From positions 310,001 through 374,000 of the forward strand of contig NZ_CP041763.1 in the NCBI RefSeq assembly GCF_007559005.1: DNA of 64,000 nucleotides. The letters are read 5' to 3'. Positions within the stretch are counted from its first letter, which is position 1. Each line of letters opens with the position of its first letter. Positions 42,215 through 52,782 of this stretch are shown here, in pieces. The stretch comes from Gordonia zhaorongruii. GTDB taxonomy: Bacteria; Actinomycetota; Actinomycetes; Mycobacteriales; Mycobacteriaceae. The translations under genes were made by a program, and so were the position numbers. Below the pieces are notes generated by a model, which saw only the letters and a list, made by a program, of their open reading frames with translations, was not told where the DNA came from and ran no database searches.

Positions 42215-44676
42215 ACCGCAAAAAACTGTTCCGGAATCTGGCCATCGTGGCCGTCATCCTGCTCGCCCTGTGGGGCTGGAGCGTGATGCGGAACACCGAC
42301 CGCGAATACGCAGGCGTAGACACGTCCGTCGCCATGACTCAGCTCGACAAGAAGAACGTGAAGTCGATCCAGATCGACGACCGTGAACAGCGCCTTCGCA
42401 TCGAACTGAAGCAGCCGGTCAAGGTCGACGACGCCGATCAGACGAAGATCACCGCCCAGTACCCGTCGGGTGTCTCGTCGCGCATCTTCAACGCCGCCGT
42501 CAAGACCGGCGCTCCGTACCAGACGAACATCACCAAGGACTCCGGGATCTGGCAGTCGATCCTGATCTTCGTCCTGCCGATGATCATCCTGTTCGGGTTG
42601 TTCTTCTTCCTGATGAATCGCGTGCAGGGCGGTGGCCGCGGCGGCGTGATGGGCTTCGGTAAGTCGAAGGCCAAGCAGCTCACCAAGGACATGCCGAAGA
42701 CCACGTTCGCCGACGTCGCAGGCGCCGATGAGGCAGTCGAGGAACTCGACGAGATCCGCGACTTCCTGCAGAGCCCCGCTCGGTACCAGGCACTCGGCGC
42801 CAAGATCCCCAAGGGCGTGCTGCTCTACGGACCGCCCGGCACCGGTAAGACGCTGCTGGCCCGAGCCGTCGCCGGTGAGGCGGGGGTGCCGTTCTACTCG
42901 ATCTCCGGTTCGGACTTCGTCGAGATGTTCGTCGGCGTGGGCGCCTCGCGTGTCCGCGACATGTTCGAGCAGGCCAAGGAGAACAGCCCCTGCATCATCT
43001 TCGTCGACGAGATCGACGCGGTCGGCCGCCAGCGCGGTGCGGGCCTCGGCGGTGGACACGACGAGCGAGAGCAGACCCTGAACCAGTTGCTCGTCGAGAT
43101 GGACGGATTCGGCGACCGGTCGGGCGTCATCGTCATGGCGGCGACCAACCGGCCCGACATCCTCGACCCGGCGCTCCTGCGTCCCGGCCGTTTCGACCGC
43201 CAGATCCCGGTCTCCAACCCGGACATCGCCGGTCGTCGCGCCATCCTCAAGGTGCATTCGAAGGGCAAGCCGATCGCCCCGGACGCCGATCTGGACGGGC
43301 TCGGCAAGCGCACGCCCGGCATGTCCGGCGCCGATCTCGCCAATGTGATCAACGAGGCCGCCCTGCTGACCGCCCGCGAGCACCAGACGGTGATCAGCGG
43401 CGAGAACCTGGAGGAGGCCGTCGACCGTGTGATCGGCGGACCCCGCCGCAAGAGCCGCATCATCAGCGAGCAGGAGAAGAAGACCGTCGCGTACCACGAG
43501 AGCGGGCACACGCTCGCCGCGTGGGCGATGCCCGACCTCGACCCGATCTACAAGGTCACCATCCTCGCTCGCGGCCGGACCGGCGGGCACGCGCTCGCCG
43601 TGCCGGAGCAGGACAAGGACCTGATGACCCGGTCGGAGATGATCGCCCGTCTGGTGATGGCGATGGGCGGCCGCGCAGCCGAGGAACTGGTGTTCCACGA
43701 GCCGACGACCGGCGCCAGCTCCGATATCGACCAGGCCACCAAGATCGCTCGCGCCATGGTCACCGAGTACGGGATGAGCGCCAAGCTCGGTGCCGTCCGG
43801 TACGGGCAGGAGCAGGGCGACCCGTTCCTGGGCCGCGGTCAGACCAACACCAATGACTACTCGTCGGGTGTCGCTGCCGAGATCGACGCCGAGGTCCGCG
43901 ATCTGATCGAGGCCGCGCACACCGAGGCGTGGGCCATCCTGAACGACTACCGCGATCTCCTCGACGAGCTGGCGGGCGCGCTCCTGGAGAAGGAGACCCT
44001 GGTCCGCAAGGACCTCGAGCTGATTCTCGAAGGGGTAGGGAAGCGTCCGCGCATCACCAAGTTCGACGTCTTCGGCGATCGCGTCCCGAGCACCAAGCCG
44101 CCGATCAAGACGCCCGGTGAGCGGGCGATCGAACGCGGCGAGCCGTGGCCCCCGGAGCCGGAGCCCCGTCCGGAGACGCAGCCGGGCGATTGGCAGGGCA
44201 CCCCCAGCGGTGACGGCTTCGGCCAGCCGGGACCGGAAGCGGGCCAGTACGGTCAGCCGCCGCAGTACGGCCCCCAGTACGGGCAGCCGCCGCAGTACCA
44301 GCCCCAGTACGGTCAAGGCGCCCCCTATCAGCCGCAGTACGGCCAGGGCGCCCAGCCGGCGCCGCAGTACGGCCAGTACCCGCAGTACGGGCAGGCCCCG
44401 GACTACAACGGGCAACGCGGCCAGGACCAGCACTCAGGTCCGGCGCCCCACTACGCCGAGAACCCGTACGGGCAGCAGGCGCCGAACGGTGGACAGCACC
44501 GCGAGGACGGGCAGGGCGAGCACCGTCCCGGATACCAGTACCCCGGCGGTCAGCCCGGACAGTCCCCGGCGGGGACCCGTCCGGACTACGGCGCTCCCCG
44601 CGACTGGTCGGCCCCCGGCTGGCCGCCCGCGGAACCCGGCGACGACGGTCAGGGAACCACCGGCGACCGTCGGTGA
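42211..44676 (+). CDS. ftsH: ATP-dependent zinc metalloprotease FtsH
   Basis: 821 residues. Two membrane helices (about 8-26 and 113-133) flank an extracytoplasmic domain. The AAA+ part has Walker A G-P-P-G-T-G-K-T (about 207-214), Walker [10 protein letters not shown] and the SRH. The protease part has H-E-S-G-H (about 430) and the distal Asp in S-S-D-I-D-Q-A-T. Residues after 650 form a tail with Q-Y-G-Q-P and P-Q-Y-G repeats, longer than in Escherichia coli. It degrades membrane and regulatory proteins as a hexamer. folE follows 50 bp later. Confidence 0.96.
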   Translation: MNRKKLFRNLAIVAVILLALWGWSVMRNTDREYAGVDTSVAMTQLDKKNVKSIQIDDREQRLRIELKQPVKVDDADQTKITAQYPSGVSSRIFNAAVKTGAPYQTNITKDSGIWQSILIFVLPMIILFGLFFFLMNRVQGGGRGGVMGFGKSKAKQLTKDMPKTTFADVAGADEAVEELDEIRDFLQSPARYQALGAKIPKGVLLYGPPGTGKTLLARAVAGEAGVPFYSISGSDFVEMFVGVGASRVRDMFEQAKENSPCIIFVDEIDAVGRQRGAGLGGGHDEREQTLNQLLVEMDGFGDRSGVIVMAATNRPDILDPALLRPGRFDRQIPVSNPDIAGRRAILKVHSKGKPIAPDADLDGLGKRTPGMSGADLANVINEAALLTAREHQTVISGENLEEAVDRVIGGPRRKSRIISEQEKKTVAYHESGHTLAAWAMPDLDPIYKVTILARGRTGGHALAVPEQDKDLMTRSEMIARLVMAMGGRAAEELVFHEPTTGASSDIDQATKIARAMVTEYGMSAKLGAVRYGQEQGDPFLGRGQTNTNDYSSGVAAEIDAEVRDLIEAAHTEAWAILNDYRDLLDELAGALLEKETLVRKDLELILEGVGKRPRITKFDVFGDRVPSTKPPIKTPGERAIERGEPWPPEPEPRPETQPGDWQGTPSGDGFGQPGPEAGQYGQPPQYGPQYGQPPQYQPQYGQGAPYQPQYGQGAQPAPQYGQYPQYGQAPDYNGQRGQDQHSGPAPHYAENPYGQQAPNGGQHREDGQGEHRPGYQYPGGQPGQSPAGTRPDYGAPRDWSAPGWPPAEPGDDGQGTTGDRR

Positions 44677-44726
44677 CCTGAGTCAGCAGCACAGGAATTG
44701 TCGGTACTGAGGAAACGGACGAGTCG

Positions 44727-45359
44727 ATGACGAGTGTGGACGACGCGCAGAGCCCGAACGGCGTCGCGCCGGTCGGCGGGCACGCTGCTGCCGGTGAGTT
44801 CGATCAGGAGCGCGCCGAGGCGGCCGTCCGCGAACTCCTCATCGCGGTGGGTGAGGACCCCGACCGCCAAGGACTGCTGCGGACCCCGACGCGCGTCGCG
44901 AATGCGTACCGCGAGATGTTCGCCGGTCTGTACACCGAGCCGGACGAGGTGCTGGCCACCGTCTTCGACGAGGGGCACCAGGAACTCGTGCTGGTGAAGG
45001 ACATCCCGATGTACTCCACGTGCGAGCATCACCTGGTCGCGTTCCGGGGCGTCGCGCACGTCGGCTACATCCCGGGTGAGAGCGGCCAGGTGACCGGTCT
45101 GTCGAAGCTGGCGCGCGTCGTCGACCTGTACGCCAAACGGCCGCAGGTGCAGGAGCGGCTCACCAGTCAGATCGCGGATGCGCTGGTCCGCAGGCTCAAC
45201 CCGCGCGGCGTGATCGTCGTGATCGAGGCCGAGCATCTGTGCATGGCGATGCGCGGCATCCGCAAGCCCGGCGCCACCACGACGACGTCGGCCGTGCGCG
45301 GACTGTTCAAGACGAGCGCCGTCTCGCGTGGTGAGGCATTGGATCTGATCACCCGGTGA
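44727..45359 (+). CDS. folE: GTP cyclohydrolase I
   Basis: 210 residues. First step of folate synthesis, GTP to dihydroneopterin triphosphate. [10 protein letters not shown] holds the zinc Cys and His, and C-M-A-M-R-G the second zinc Cys; R-P-Q-V-Q-E-R-L-T and G-L-S-K-L-A-R are conserved. Starts the folE-P-B-K chain, in which each gene overlaps the next. Confidence 0.96.
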   Translation: MTSVDDAQSPNGVAPVGGHAAAGEFDQERAEAAVRELLIAVGEDPDRQGLLRTPTRVANAYREMFAGLYTEPDEVLATVFDEGHQELVLVKDIPMYSTCEHHLVAFRGVAHVGYIPGESGQVTGLSKLARVVDLYAKRPQVQERLTSQIADALVRRLNPRGVIVVIEAEHLCMAMRGIRKPGATTTTSAVRGLFKTSAVSRGEALDLITR

Positions 45360-46273
45360 CCCGGCAGCAATCCGAAGAAGCGCTTCCCGCACACGGCCCG
45401 GGCGGGGAGGCACCCGAGCGCACCCTCGTGATGGGAGTGCTGAACGTGACCGCCGATTCGTTCTCCGACGGCGGTCGTTATCTGAACCTCGACGACGCGA
45501 TCGACCACGGCATCACGATGGCCGCGACCGGTGCCGACATCGTCGACGTCGGCGGTGAGTCGACCCGACCCGGAGCGATCCGCGTCGACCCGGCGACGGA
45601 GGCGGAGCGCGTGGCGCCGGTGATCGCCGCGTTGCACGCGCAGGGCGTGCGAGTGTCGGTCGACACGATGCGCGCGTCGGTGGCCGAGGCTGCGCTGAAC
45701 GCCGGTGCGGACATCATCAACGACGTCTCCGGCGGCCGCGCGGACCCCGACATGGGCCGCGTGTGCGCCGCAGCCAGCGTGCCCTGGATTCTCATGCACT
45801 GGCGGCCATCGGCCGCCGAACCCACCGAGGACCGGCACTTCACCCATCGCGTCGACGAGGCGGGCGGATACCGGGACGTGGTGGCCGAGGTGTCCGGCGA
45901 ACTACTCGGTCAGGTCGACGCAGCTGTCGCGGCCGGCGTGGACCCCGACCAGATCATCCTCGATCCGGGGCTGGGCTTCGCGAAGACCGGCGACCACAAC
46001 TGGGCGCTGCTGCACGCGCTGCCGACACTCGTAGGTCTCGGATTCCCGGTGCTCATCGGGGCGTCACGGAAACGTTTCCTCGGGTCATTGCTCGCCCGGG
46101 ACGGTGAGAGCAGGCCGCCCGCGGGGCGTGAGGTGGCGACCGCGGCCGTCTCCGCGCTGTCCGCTGCGGGCGGTGCCTGGGGCGTCCGCGTGCACGACGT
46201 CGCCTCCAGTCGCGACGCGATCGACGTCGCCGCCGCCTGGCGCGTCGGCGGGAACAGGGGGACGCATGGCTGA
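45356..46273 (+). CDS. folP: Dihydropteroate synthase
   Basis: 305 residues, GTG start within the folE stop (GTGA). Condenses p-aminobenzoate with hydroxymethyl-dihydropterin pyrophosphate; the sulfonamide target. Motifs: [25 protein letters not shown], and [10 protein letters not shown]. The first 25 residues are a variable extension. Confidence 0.95.
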   Translation: MTRQQSEEALPAHGPGGEAPERTLVMGVLNVTADSFSDGGRYLNLDDAIDHGITMAATGADIVDVGGESTRPGAIRVDPATEAERVAPVIAALHAQGVRVSVDTMRASVAEAALNAGADIINDVSGGRADPDMGRVCAAASVPWILMHWRPSAAEPTEDRHFTHRVDEAGGYRDVVAEVSGELLGQVDAAVAAGVDPDQIILDPGLGFAKTGDHNWALLHALPTLVGLGFPVLIGASRKRFLGSLLARDGESRPPAGREVATAAVSALSAAGGAWGVRVHDVASSRDAIDVAAAWRVGGNRGTHG

Positions 46274-46652
46274 CCGGATCGAACTGCGCGGACTGCGCGT
46301 GCGCGGCAACCACGGGGTCTTCGACCACGAGCGACGCGACGGTCAGGACTTCATCGTCGACGTCACGCTCTGGACCGACTTGAGCGCAGCCGCTGCGTCC
46401 GATGATCTCGCCGACACCGTCGACTACGGGACGCTGGCGCAGCGGGCGGCCGACGTCATCGCCGGTCCGGCACGGAATCTCATCGAGACGGTGGTCGGGG
46501 AGATCGCCGACGGCGTGATGGCCGACGACGAGCGGATCTCGGCCTGCGAGGTCACCGTGCACAAACCTTCCGCACCCATCCCGCTGGCCTTCGACGACGT
46601 CGCCGTCGTCACCCGTCGCTCGCGGGAGCCGCAGGGCAGGTCGCAGCCGTGA
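46266..46652 (+). CDS. folB: Dihydroneopterin aldolase
   Basis: 128 residues, overlapping folP by 8 bp. Converts dihydroneopterin to hydroxymethyl-dihydropterin. [16 protein letters not shown] at the start and D-Y-G-T-L-A with V-H-K-P-S-A-P-I near the end (catalytic Lys) are typical. It forms octameric rings in the family. Confidence 0.94.
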   Translation: MADRIELRGLRVRGNHGVFDHERRDGQDFIVDVTLWTDLSAAAASDDLADTVDYGTLAQRAADVIAGPARNLIETVVGEIADGVMADDERISACEVTVHKPSAPIPLAFDDVAVVTRRSREPQGRSQP

Positions 46653-47161
46653 CGACATCCCGGGTGGTGCTGTCGGCGGGGTCGAACATCGGCGACCGCG
46701 ACAGCTTCCTGCGCTCGGTGGTCACCGCCCTCGGCGATGACCTGATCGCGGTGTCCGACGTCTATCTGACGGCACCGTGGGGCGGCGTCGAACAGGACGA
46801 CTTCGCGAACGTGACCCTCATCGCGCACGGTGACCGGAGCCCGCGGCAGTGGCTGGAGTTCTGCTGGGACTGCGAGCAGGCGGCGCAGCGCGTCCGCGAC
46901 GTCCGCTGGGGACCCCGCACCCTGGACGTCGACGTCGTCAGCGCGGAGGTGGACGGCACCGCCGTCATCTCCGACGATCCGGAACTCACGCTGCCGCATC
47001 CGCGTGCCGCGCAACGGGCGTTCGTGCTCGTGCCGTGGCTCGACGCCGACGCTGACGCCGAACTGCCGACGCCGCGCGGCTCGCGACGGGTCGCCGACCT
47101 GATCGCCGGTTTGGCCGACGAGGAAGTGTCCGGTGTGCGGCGGGCGGGTCCGCTGGTATGA
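46649..47161 (+). CDS. folK: Hydroxymethyl-dihydropterin pyrophosphokinase
   Basis: 170 residues, GTG start in the folB stop. Pyrophosphorylates hydroxymethyl-dihydropterin with [12 protein letters not shown] opens the protein; [15 protein letters not shown] carries the two Mg-binding Asp; L-P-H-P-R-A-A-Q-R follows. Confidence 0.95.
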   Translation: MTTSRVVLSAGSNIGDRDSFLRSVVTALGDDLIAVSDVYLTAPWGGVEQDDFANVTLIAHGDRSPRQWLEFCWDCEQAAQRVRDVRWGPRTLDVDVVSAEVDGTAVISDDPELTLPHPRAAQRAFVLVPWLDADADAELPTPRGSRRVADLIAGLADEEVSGVRRAGPLV

Positions 47162-47688
47162 CGGCCCCACGAGGCGGGCAGCAGTCACCCGAGGACGACG
47201 GCCGGCTCCACGTCACTCGGGTGCGCGATCTGATCGCGATCGCCGTCGTCGCCGGTCTCGCACTCTGGATCCTGATCCGCTACAACTACGGCGAGTTCCC
47301 GTCGCTGCCGTGGCCGGCGAGCGTCGTCCTCTACCTGCTGGCGGCGATCGAGGTGGGGATCGGCTTCTACGTGCGATCCCGGGTGTCCGATCAGGGCGTC
47401 GGTCCGGCTCTCAGCCAACTGCACCCGATCACGGTGGCCCGCACCATGGTGCTCGGCAAGGCGTCGGCGATCCTCGGCGCGGTGGCGGCGGGTGGCTGGA
47501 CGGGAGTGCTGATCTTCCTGCTCGACAACGGCCTGCTCGACGCCGCGCGCGCCGACCGGCCCGCGGCGATCGTCGGGGCCGCAGGCGGTGTGGTCCTGGT
47601 GGTGGCGTCGCTCTGGCTCGAGTTCTGCTGCCGTGCCCCCGACGATCCGACCGACGACGCGCAGACACCCGACGCCTATCCGGCCTGA
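47158..47688 (+). CDS. DUF3180 membrane protein (Rv3605c-like)
   Basis: 176 residues with four membrane helices (about 24-42, 55-75, 95-125, 140-160). Starts in the folK stop (ATGA), so it belongs to the folate operon, as in M. tuberculosis. L-H-P-I-T-V-A-R-T-M-V-L-G-K-A-S-A is the conserved stretch. Role unknown; perhaps linked to folate or pantothenate intermediates only by position. Confidence 0.85.
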   Translation: MTAPRGGQQSPEDDGRLHVTRVRDLIAIAVVAGLALWILIRYNYGEFPSLPWPASVVLYLLAAIEVGIGFYVRSRVSDQGVGPALSQLHPITVARTMVLGKASAILGAVAAGGWTGVLIFLLDNGLLDAARADRPAAIVGAAGGVVLVVASLWLEFCCRAPDDPTDDAQTPDAYPA

Positions 47689-47760
47689 CGCTGACGGCGA
47701 AACACCGGGCTTTCAGGGACTCTCCGAGGTGCGGTACCCGGCTCGACATGGGTGTACCGG

Positions 47761-47766
47761 TAAGTT
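47761..47766 (+). promoter_or_regulatory. -10 box TAAGTT of probable leaderless transcript
   Basis: TAAGTT ends 6 nt before the ATG at 47773; no ribosome site is present. Confidence 0.5.
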
Positions 47767-47772
47767 CGTGGC

Positions 47773-49032
47773 ATGACCGATGAGGGACGAACCGACGAGA
47801 CTCAGGCCTCTCGCCCGTCAGCCGGACAGTGGGCGATCATTCTGTTCGTCGCGCTGGCGCTGGTCGCAAGCGTGCTGATGGTGCTCGGCGACGATCTGTC
47901 GACGACCGCCACGCTCGCCGTGATCGCGGCGCTGTGGGCGGCGGTGATCGGGGCGCTGCTGGTCACCAAGTACCGCAGACAGGCCGACACGGCCGAGTCG
48001 CGCAGCCGTGACCTGCGGCTGGTGTACGAGCTTCAGCTGGAACGGGAGATCGCCGCCCGTCGCCAGTACGAGTCGGACGTCGAGTCGGCCATCCGGCACG
48101 AGGTGGCCACCGAGTCGAATCAAGAACTCGACGAACTCAAGACGCAGGTGCTGGCGCTGCGTGCGAGCCTCGAGGAACTTCTCGGCCGACCACTCCCGGA
48201 CACCCGCATCGCACTCGGCCTGGACAAGCCGCGCGAACTCGGTTCGGGACTCTCGGGCGCGTCGTACGTGGCCGTCGCCGATGACCGGGCCGCCGCCGAG
48301 CGCGACTTCGCGTCGACCGCGCCGCCGTCGGACTCAGGACGTCATGTGCCGGCCGAGGCAGCACAGGACGAGACTCCCGCTGTCGAGATGACCGAGATCA
48401 TCCCGGTCGTCACCGACGATCCGGCCGAGCAGGTCGATGAGCCTGAAATCGAAGCCGAGACGGAAATCGAAGCTGAGACCGAGGCCGAGCGAACCCAGGC
48501 GCCGCAGCAGTGGCGCCCGCAGGTGCAGCAGGCCCAACCTCAGCAGGCCCAGCCTCAGCAGGCCCAGGGCAGCCGACCGTTCCAGCGTGGACCCCAGCGC
48601 CCGCAGGGGCAGCAGCGCCCGCAGCAACAGCAGCGACCGTACGGACAGCAACGACCTCAGGGGCCGGTGCAGGGGCAGCCGCAGCGCAATCCGGAGGCTC
48701 CGCAGTACCAGGCCGGACCCCACACGGGTGGCGCCCAGACCGGCCCTCATCAGCGCGCAGCCTTTGCCGCCGGTGCGTACGAGCCGCCGTCGGGTCCGAT
48801 GCGCCAGGCCCCTCAGCAGGCCCAAGGTCAGCCGCAAGAGGAGCGGGCTCAGCCCCAGCAGGCCGAGCCCCAGCAGGCCGAGCCGCAGCAGCCGGTCGAC
48901 GACGGTGCGCACGTGGCAGGCAGCCCGGCGAGCGAACTGCTCAAGCGGCTCCGCGAGTCGTCCGAGGGCTACCGCCAGTCGGAAGGCTCTCGTCAGCCGG
49001 AAGGCGGCGGCGGTCGCCGTCGTCGCGACTGA
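47773..49032 (+). CDS. Two-helix membrane protein with glutamine-rich tail (Rv3604c-like)
   Basis: 419 residues. Two membrane helices (about 16-35 and 40-60) are followed by a charged, probably coiled-coil region (about 65-140, L-Q-L-E-R-E-I-A-A-R-R-Q-Y-E-S). From about 215 on the chain is acidic then Q/P/R-rich with repeats such as Q-Q-A-Q-P and Q-Q-A-E-P. Position matches Rv3604c, a Pro/Ala/Arg-rich membrane protein of unknown role. Followed by a strong terminator. Confidence 0.8.
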   Translation: MTDEGRTDETQASRPSAGQWAIILFVALALVASVLMVLGDDLSTTATLAVIAALWAAVIGALLVTKYRRQADTAESRSRDLRLVYELQLEREIAARRQYESDVESAIRHEVATESNQELDELKTQVLALRASLEELLGRPLPDTRIALGLDKPRELGSGLSGASYVAVADDRAAAERDFASTAPPSDSGRHVPAEAAQDETPAVEMTEIIPVVTDDPAEQVDEPEIEAETEIEAETEAERTQAPQQWRPQVQQAQPQQAQPQQAQGSRPFQRGPQRPQGQQRPQQQQRPYGQQRPQGPVQGQPQRNPEAPQYQAGPHTGGAQTGPHQRAAFAAGAYEPPSGPMRQAPQQAQGQPQEERAQPQQAEPQQAEPQQPVDDGAHVAGSPASELLKRLRESSEGYRQSEGSRQPEGGGGRRRRD

Positions 49033-49048
49033 CCGACCATTTCGATCG

Positions 49049-49079
49049 ACTCGCCCCGGCCTCATCGGCCGGGGCGAGT
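49049..49079 (+). terminator. Intrinsic terminator
   Basis: ACTCGCCCCGGCC pairs perfectly with GGCCGGGGCGAGT around TCATC (13 bp), followed by TCGTTTT. It closes the transcript of the Q-rich membrane protein. Confidence 0.9.
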
Positions 49080-49220
49080 TCGTTTTCCAGGCGACGCTGC
49101 CGGTGAAGCCGATCACACGGTTGTGACACCTGGCGCGGCCTGGGTTTATCGTGGTGACCGAACGTCTGGTACCCAGGGCGCGCGAAAGCGTCGCCGGGAC
49201 TGGAACGAATGGAGGCAGCG

Positions 49221-50138
49221 GTGAATTCACCGACGACACCTGCGCGCCTGCGTGTCGGCATCATCTCCGCCGGCCGCGTAGGGACGGCGCTGGGTGAGGC
49301 GCTCGCTGCAGCCGGTCACCGCGTCGCCTCGGCGCACGCACCTTCACCGCGTTCAGCCGCTCGCGCCGCCGAACGACTTCCCTCCGCGCAGATCCTGGAC
49401 CTTCCGCAGATCGTCGCCGCATCCGATCTCATCGTGCTGGCCGTGCCGGACACCGAACTCGCGGACGTCGCCGGGCAGGTCGCTGCATGCGAGCAGTTCC
49501 GCCCCGGCACCATCGTCACCCACACGGCGGGTGCGCACGGCGTCGAGATCCTCTCCTCGGTCGCGCACTGCGGCGGCATCGTGCTGGCGACGCATCCGGC
49601 CATGACCTTCGTCGGAGACGCCGGCGATACTCAGCGACTGCGATCGGCCTGCTTCGGAGTCACCGCGGCCGACGAGATCGGCGACGCGATCGCGATGGCG
49701 CTGGTCATGGAGATCGGTGCGACGCCGATCCGCATCGCCGAGACCAGCCGGATCCTCTACCACGCGGCCCTCGCGCACGGTGCGAACAATCTCAACGCCC
49801 TCATCACCGATGCGGTGACCGCATTGAGCGCGGCCATCGGCGGCCCCGGAGGCGACGGGGCCCAGACCGCCACCGTCGACGGCGGCGGCTCCGGACTGGC
49901 CGAGCAACTCCTCGCTCCACTGGTCACCGCGTCGTTGGAGAACGTGCTGGCTAACGGGCGGGACTCGCTGACCGGGCCCGTCGCACGCGGCGACGTCGAC
50001 ACCGTCGCCCGGCATCTCGACTCATTGTCCGACGTCCACGCGGGGATCGCTCGCGGCTACCGCGTGCTCGCCGGGCGCGCTGCCGCGCAACACGACGCCG
50101 ACCCCGCTCTGCGCAACCTGCTGGAGGCACAGCCGTGA
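49221..50138 (+). CDS. Rossmann-fold DUF2520 protein (Rv3603c-like)
   Basis: 305 residues with GTG start; GGAGG lies 5 nt upstream. N-terminal NAD(P)-binding loop [13 protein letters not shown], then [10 protein letters not shown] and a C-terminal helical DUF2520 domain with [12 protein letters not shown]. The fold is that of ketopantoate/prephenate-type reductases. It is coupled to panC (GTGA), so a step in pantothenate supply, such as ketopantoate reduction, is possible but unproven. Confidence 0.88.
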   Translation: MNSPTTPARLRVGIISAGRVGTALGEALAAAGHRVASAHAPSPRSAARAAERLPSAQILDLPQIVAASDLIVLAVPDTELADVAGQVAACEQFRPGTIVTHTAGAHGVEILSSVAHCGGIVLATHPAMTFVGDAGDTQRLRSACFGVTAADEIGDAIAMALVMEIGATPIRIAETSRILYHAALAHGANNLNALITDAVTALSAAIGGPGGDGAQTATVDGGGSGLAEQLLAPLVTASLENVLANGRDSLTGPVARGDVDTVARHLDSLSDVHAGIARGYRVLAGRAAAQHDADPALRNLLEAQP

Positions 50139-51031
50139 CCGATAAGCCCCTGTTCACCCCCGGTGAGACGACGGTGCTGCACGAGCCGACCGAACTGCAC
50201 CGCGTCAGCAAGGCGCTGCGGGCCACCGGCAAGCGCGTCGTACTGGTGCCGACGATGGGCGCCCTGCACGCGGGCCACCTGCAGTTGGTGCGTGCGGCGC
50301 AGCAGACCGGGAACACCGTCGTGGTCGTGTCCGTCTTCGTCAACCCACTCCAGTTCGGGGCGGGGGAGGACCTCGATGCGTACCCGCGCACACTCGACGC
50401 GGATCTGGAGTTGCTGCGCGAAGCGGGGGTGGGGTTGGTGTTCGCGCCGACCGCATCGGCGATGTATCCGAACGGACCGCGCACCACCGTGCACCCGGGG
50501 CCGACCGGTGCGATCCTGGAGGGGGCGAGTCGGCCAACGCATTTCGCCGGAATGCTGACCGTGGTCGGCAAGCTGCTCCACATCGCCACGCCGGACGCCG
50601 CGTACTTCGGCGAGAAGGACTACCAGCAGCTCGTCCTCGTCAACCAGATGGTGAACGACATGAACATGAACGTCGACATCATCGGCGTTCCGACGGTGCG
50701 AGAGGCGGACGGGCTCGCGTTGTCGTCGCGCAACCGTTATCTGTCCGAACCGGAGCGGGAGATGGCCACCACGCTGTCCGCCGCTCTGCTGGCGGGCACG
50801 CACGCTGCCGAAGGCGGCCGTGACGCGGTCCTCGCCGCCGCGCGTGCCGTGCTGGACACACAGCCGGAGATCGAGGTCGACTACCTCGAACTTCGGGGAC
50901 GTGGACTCGAAGAGCCCCCGGAGCTGGGGGACGGGCGGCTGCTGGTCGCAGCCCGACTCGGTACCACGCGGCTGATCGACAACGTCGGCGTCGCGATCGG
51001 CACCGGATTCACTGGGAAAGAAGAGGGATGA
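50135..51031 (+). CDS. panC: Pantothenate synthetase
   Basis: 298 residues. Joins pantoate and beta-alanine with [14 protein letters not shown] is the nucleotidylyl-transferase site; F-G-E-K-D-Y-Q-Q-L and the K-M-S-K-like L-S-S-R-N-R-Y-L are present. GTG start overlaps the previous stop. Confidence 0.95.
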   Translation: MTDKPLFTPGETTVLHEPTELHRVSKALRATGKRVVLVPTMGALHAGHLQLVRAAQQTGNTVVVVSVFVNPLQFGAGEDLDAYPRTLDADLELLREAGVGLVFAPTASAMYPNGPRTTVHPGPTGAILEGASRPTHFAGMLTVVGKLLHIATPDAAYFGEKDYQQLVLVNQMVNDMNMNVDIIGVPTVREADGLALSSRNRYLSEPEREMATTLSAALLAGTHAAEGGRDAVLAAARAVLDTQPEIEVDYLELRGRGLEEPPELGDGRLLVAARLGTTRLIDNVGVAIGTGFTGKEEG

Positions 51032-51036
51032 CCCGC

Positions 51037-51480
51037 ATGTTCCGAACAATGATGAAGTCCAAGATCCATCGGGCGACGGTCACACAGGCCGATCTGCACT
51101 ACGTCGGCTCGGTGACCATCGACGCCGACCTCCTCGACGCTGCGGACCTCCTCGAAGGCGAGCAGGTCACCATCGTCGACATCGACAACGGAAACCGCTT
51201 GGAGACGTACGTCATCGCCGGCGAGCGCGGTACGGGCGTGATCGGCATCAACGGTGCCGCAGCCCATCTGGTGAAGCCCGGCGAGCTGGTGATCATCATC
51301 GCGTACGGCGTCATGGACGAGGCCGAGGTGCGTGAGTACTCGCCGCGGGTGGTGTTCGTCGACGCCGATAACAACCAGGTGAGCCTCGGCGACGATCCAG
51401 CGGACGTCCCCTCGGGATCGGGTCTGAAGGATCCGCGTCACCCGGAGCGAGATCGGGAACTGGCGAACGCCGGCAGCTGA
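51037..51480 (+). CDS. panD: Aspartate 1-decarboxylase
   Basis: 147 residues. Makes beta-alanine from aspartate using a pyruvoyl group formed by cleavage at Gly24-Ser25, here H-Y-V-G-S-V-T. With the ATG at 51037 the serine is residue 25, the family position; an ATG at 51028 overlapping the panC stop would add three residues. N-G-A-A-A-H-L-V and I-A-Y-G-V-M are conserved. Confidence 0.95.
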   Translation: MFRTMMKSKIHRATVTQADLHYVGSVTIDADLLDAADLLEGEQVTIVDIDNGNRLETYVIAGERGTGVIGINGAAAHLVKPGELVIIIAYGVMDEAEVREYSPRVVFVDADNNQVSLGDDPADVPSGSGLKDPRHPERDRELANAGS

Positions 51481-52271
51481 TGCTCCTCACTGTCGACATC
51501 GGGAACACGAACATCCACCTTGGGGTGTTCGCGGGTTCCGGTGATCACGCGGAACTGGTGCGCGACTGGCGCATCCACACCCAGCAGAACTACACGGCCG
51601 ACGAGCTGGCGCTGCTGCTGCGTGGAATGCTGGGCGCCGACGTCGAACAGGTGACCTCGGTGGCCGTGTTGTCCACGGTGCCGTCGCTGCTGCGTGAGAT
51701 GCGCGTGATGCTGCCCCGCTACTTCGGTGCCGGCCCGCACGTCCTCCTCGAACCGGGCGTACGCACCGGTGTGCCGTTGCTCGTCGACAATCCGAAGGAG
51801 ATCGGCACCGATCGTGTCGCCAACGCTCTCGCCGCTCACGAGAACTATCCGGACCGCCCGTGCATCGTGGTCGCGTGCGGGACCGCCACCGTCGTCGACG
51901 CGGTCTCGGCGAAAGGCGAGTTCCTCGGCGGTGCAATCGCTCCCGGTATCGACCTGGCTGTCCAGTCGCTCAGCGAGCACACCGTCACCGTGCGCAAGGT
52001 GGAACTCCAGCCGCCGCGCAGCGTGGTCGGGAAGAACACCGTCGAAGCTCTGCAGTCGGGAATCCTCTACGGATTCGCCGGTCAGGTCGACGGGCTCGTC
52101 GAACGCATCCGGCGCGACATCCCGGGATTCGGCGGCCCCGAGGTCACCGTGGTCGCCACCGGTTACCTGGCACCGCTCATCTTCGACGAGTGCCACAGCC
52201 TCTCCGTGCACCACCCGCACCTGACCCTCGACGGCCTGCGCCGGGTCCACGAGCGCGCCCGACGTCGCTGA
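51480..52271 (+). CDS. coaX: Type III pantothenate kinase
   Basis: 263 residues; ATG overlaps the panD stop (TGATG). Phosphorylates pantothenate with ATP, first step to CoA. D-I-G-N-T-N-I-H-L-G-V-F (phosphate loop), G-T-D-R-V-A-N and C-G-T-A-T-V-V-D-A-V are typical of the ASKHA type III enzymes. Together with panC and panD this operon runs from beta-alanine to 4'-phosphopantothenate. Confidence 0.95.
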   Translation: MLLTVDIGNTNIHLGVFAGSGDHAELVRDWRIHTQQNYTADELALLLRGMLGADVEQVTSVAVLSTVPSLLREMRVMLPRYFGAGPHVLLEPGVRTGVPLLVDNPKEIGTDRVANALAAHENYPDRPCIVVACGTATVVDAVSAKGEFLGGAIAPGIDLAVQSLSEHTVTVRKVELQPPRSVVGKNTVEALQSGILYGFAGQVDGLVERIRRDIPGFGGPEVTVVATGYLAPLIFDECHSLSVHHPHLTLDGLRRVHERARRR

Positions 52272-52272
52272 C

Positions 52273-52782
52273 TCAGTCGGTCACCGCACGAGACAGCAGC
52301 GCGGCAGCCTCCGGGGAGCCGTCCAATAGTCGCGTGGTGCGACGGCTGATCACCCAGCCGTGTGCGGAGTCCGCGTCGCGCCGGAGGGTGAAATCCGTTG
52401 CGCCGGCGCGTTGCACGCTGTACTCGGCTTGTCCGGTATCGCCCGCGGGGCCGTTGCGCCGCACGACGAGCAGGGTCTCGCACACGGCCGTCGCCTCGTC
52501 GCCGTCCACGTGAATCACGGCAGGTGAGTGGAAGTGCACGCAGCCGCGTCCGATGAGGCCGCGGTGCGGTCGCGACTCGACCATGGCTCGCACGTCGTCG
52601 CGGCTCGTCATCAGCCAGCCCTCCACGTCGTACACGCCGTCGTCGGCCCACAGCATCGACGCGGCGTGTGCTTCGCCGGCGTCGACGAGCGGACCGTACG
52701 ACGCGATCAGCCGGGCGATGTCGCGTTCGTCCTCGAGGCGCCGGACTCGGGCCAGCAGATCTGCGAGCACGGTGTCGGTCAT
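52273..52782 (-). CDS. NTF2-like (SnoaL-type) protein
   Basis: 169 residues with the SnoaL/limonene-hydrolase-like fold: I-A-R-L-I-A-S-Y-G-P-L-V-D-A-G at the first helix, M-L-W-A-D-D-G-V-Y-D and C-V-H-F-H-S-P. May be a small hydrolase/isomerase or binding protein in steroid or polyketide-like degradation. Its start overlaps the stop of the LLM gene (ATGA). Stop is 1 nt from the coaX stop. Confidence 0.82.
   Translation of the reverse strand: MTDTVLADLLARVRRLEDERDIARLIASYGPLVDAGEAHAASMLWADDGVYDVEGWLMTSRDDVRAMVESRPHRGLIGRGCVHFHSPAVIHVDGDEATAVCETLLVVRRNGPAGDTGQAEYSVQRAGATDFTLRRDADSAHGWVISRRTTRLLDGSPEAAALLSRAVTD

Noticed and set aside
42016..44433. 805-codon open frame antisense to ftsH
   Set aside because: It mirrors ftsH codon structure in a high-GC genome, has no family-like motif, no ribosome site, and the ftsH frame is unmistakable.
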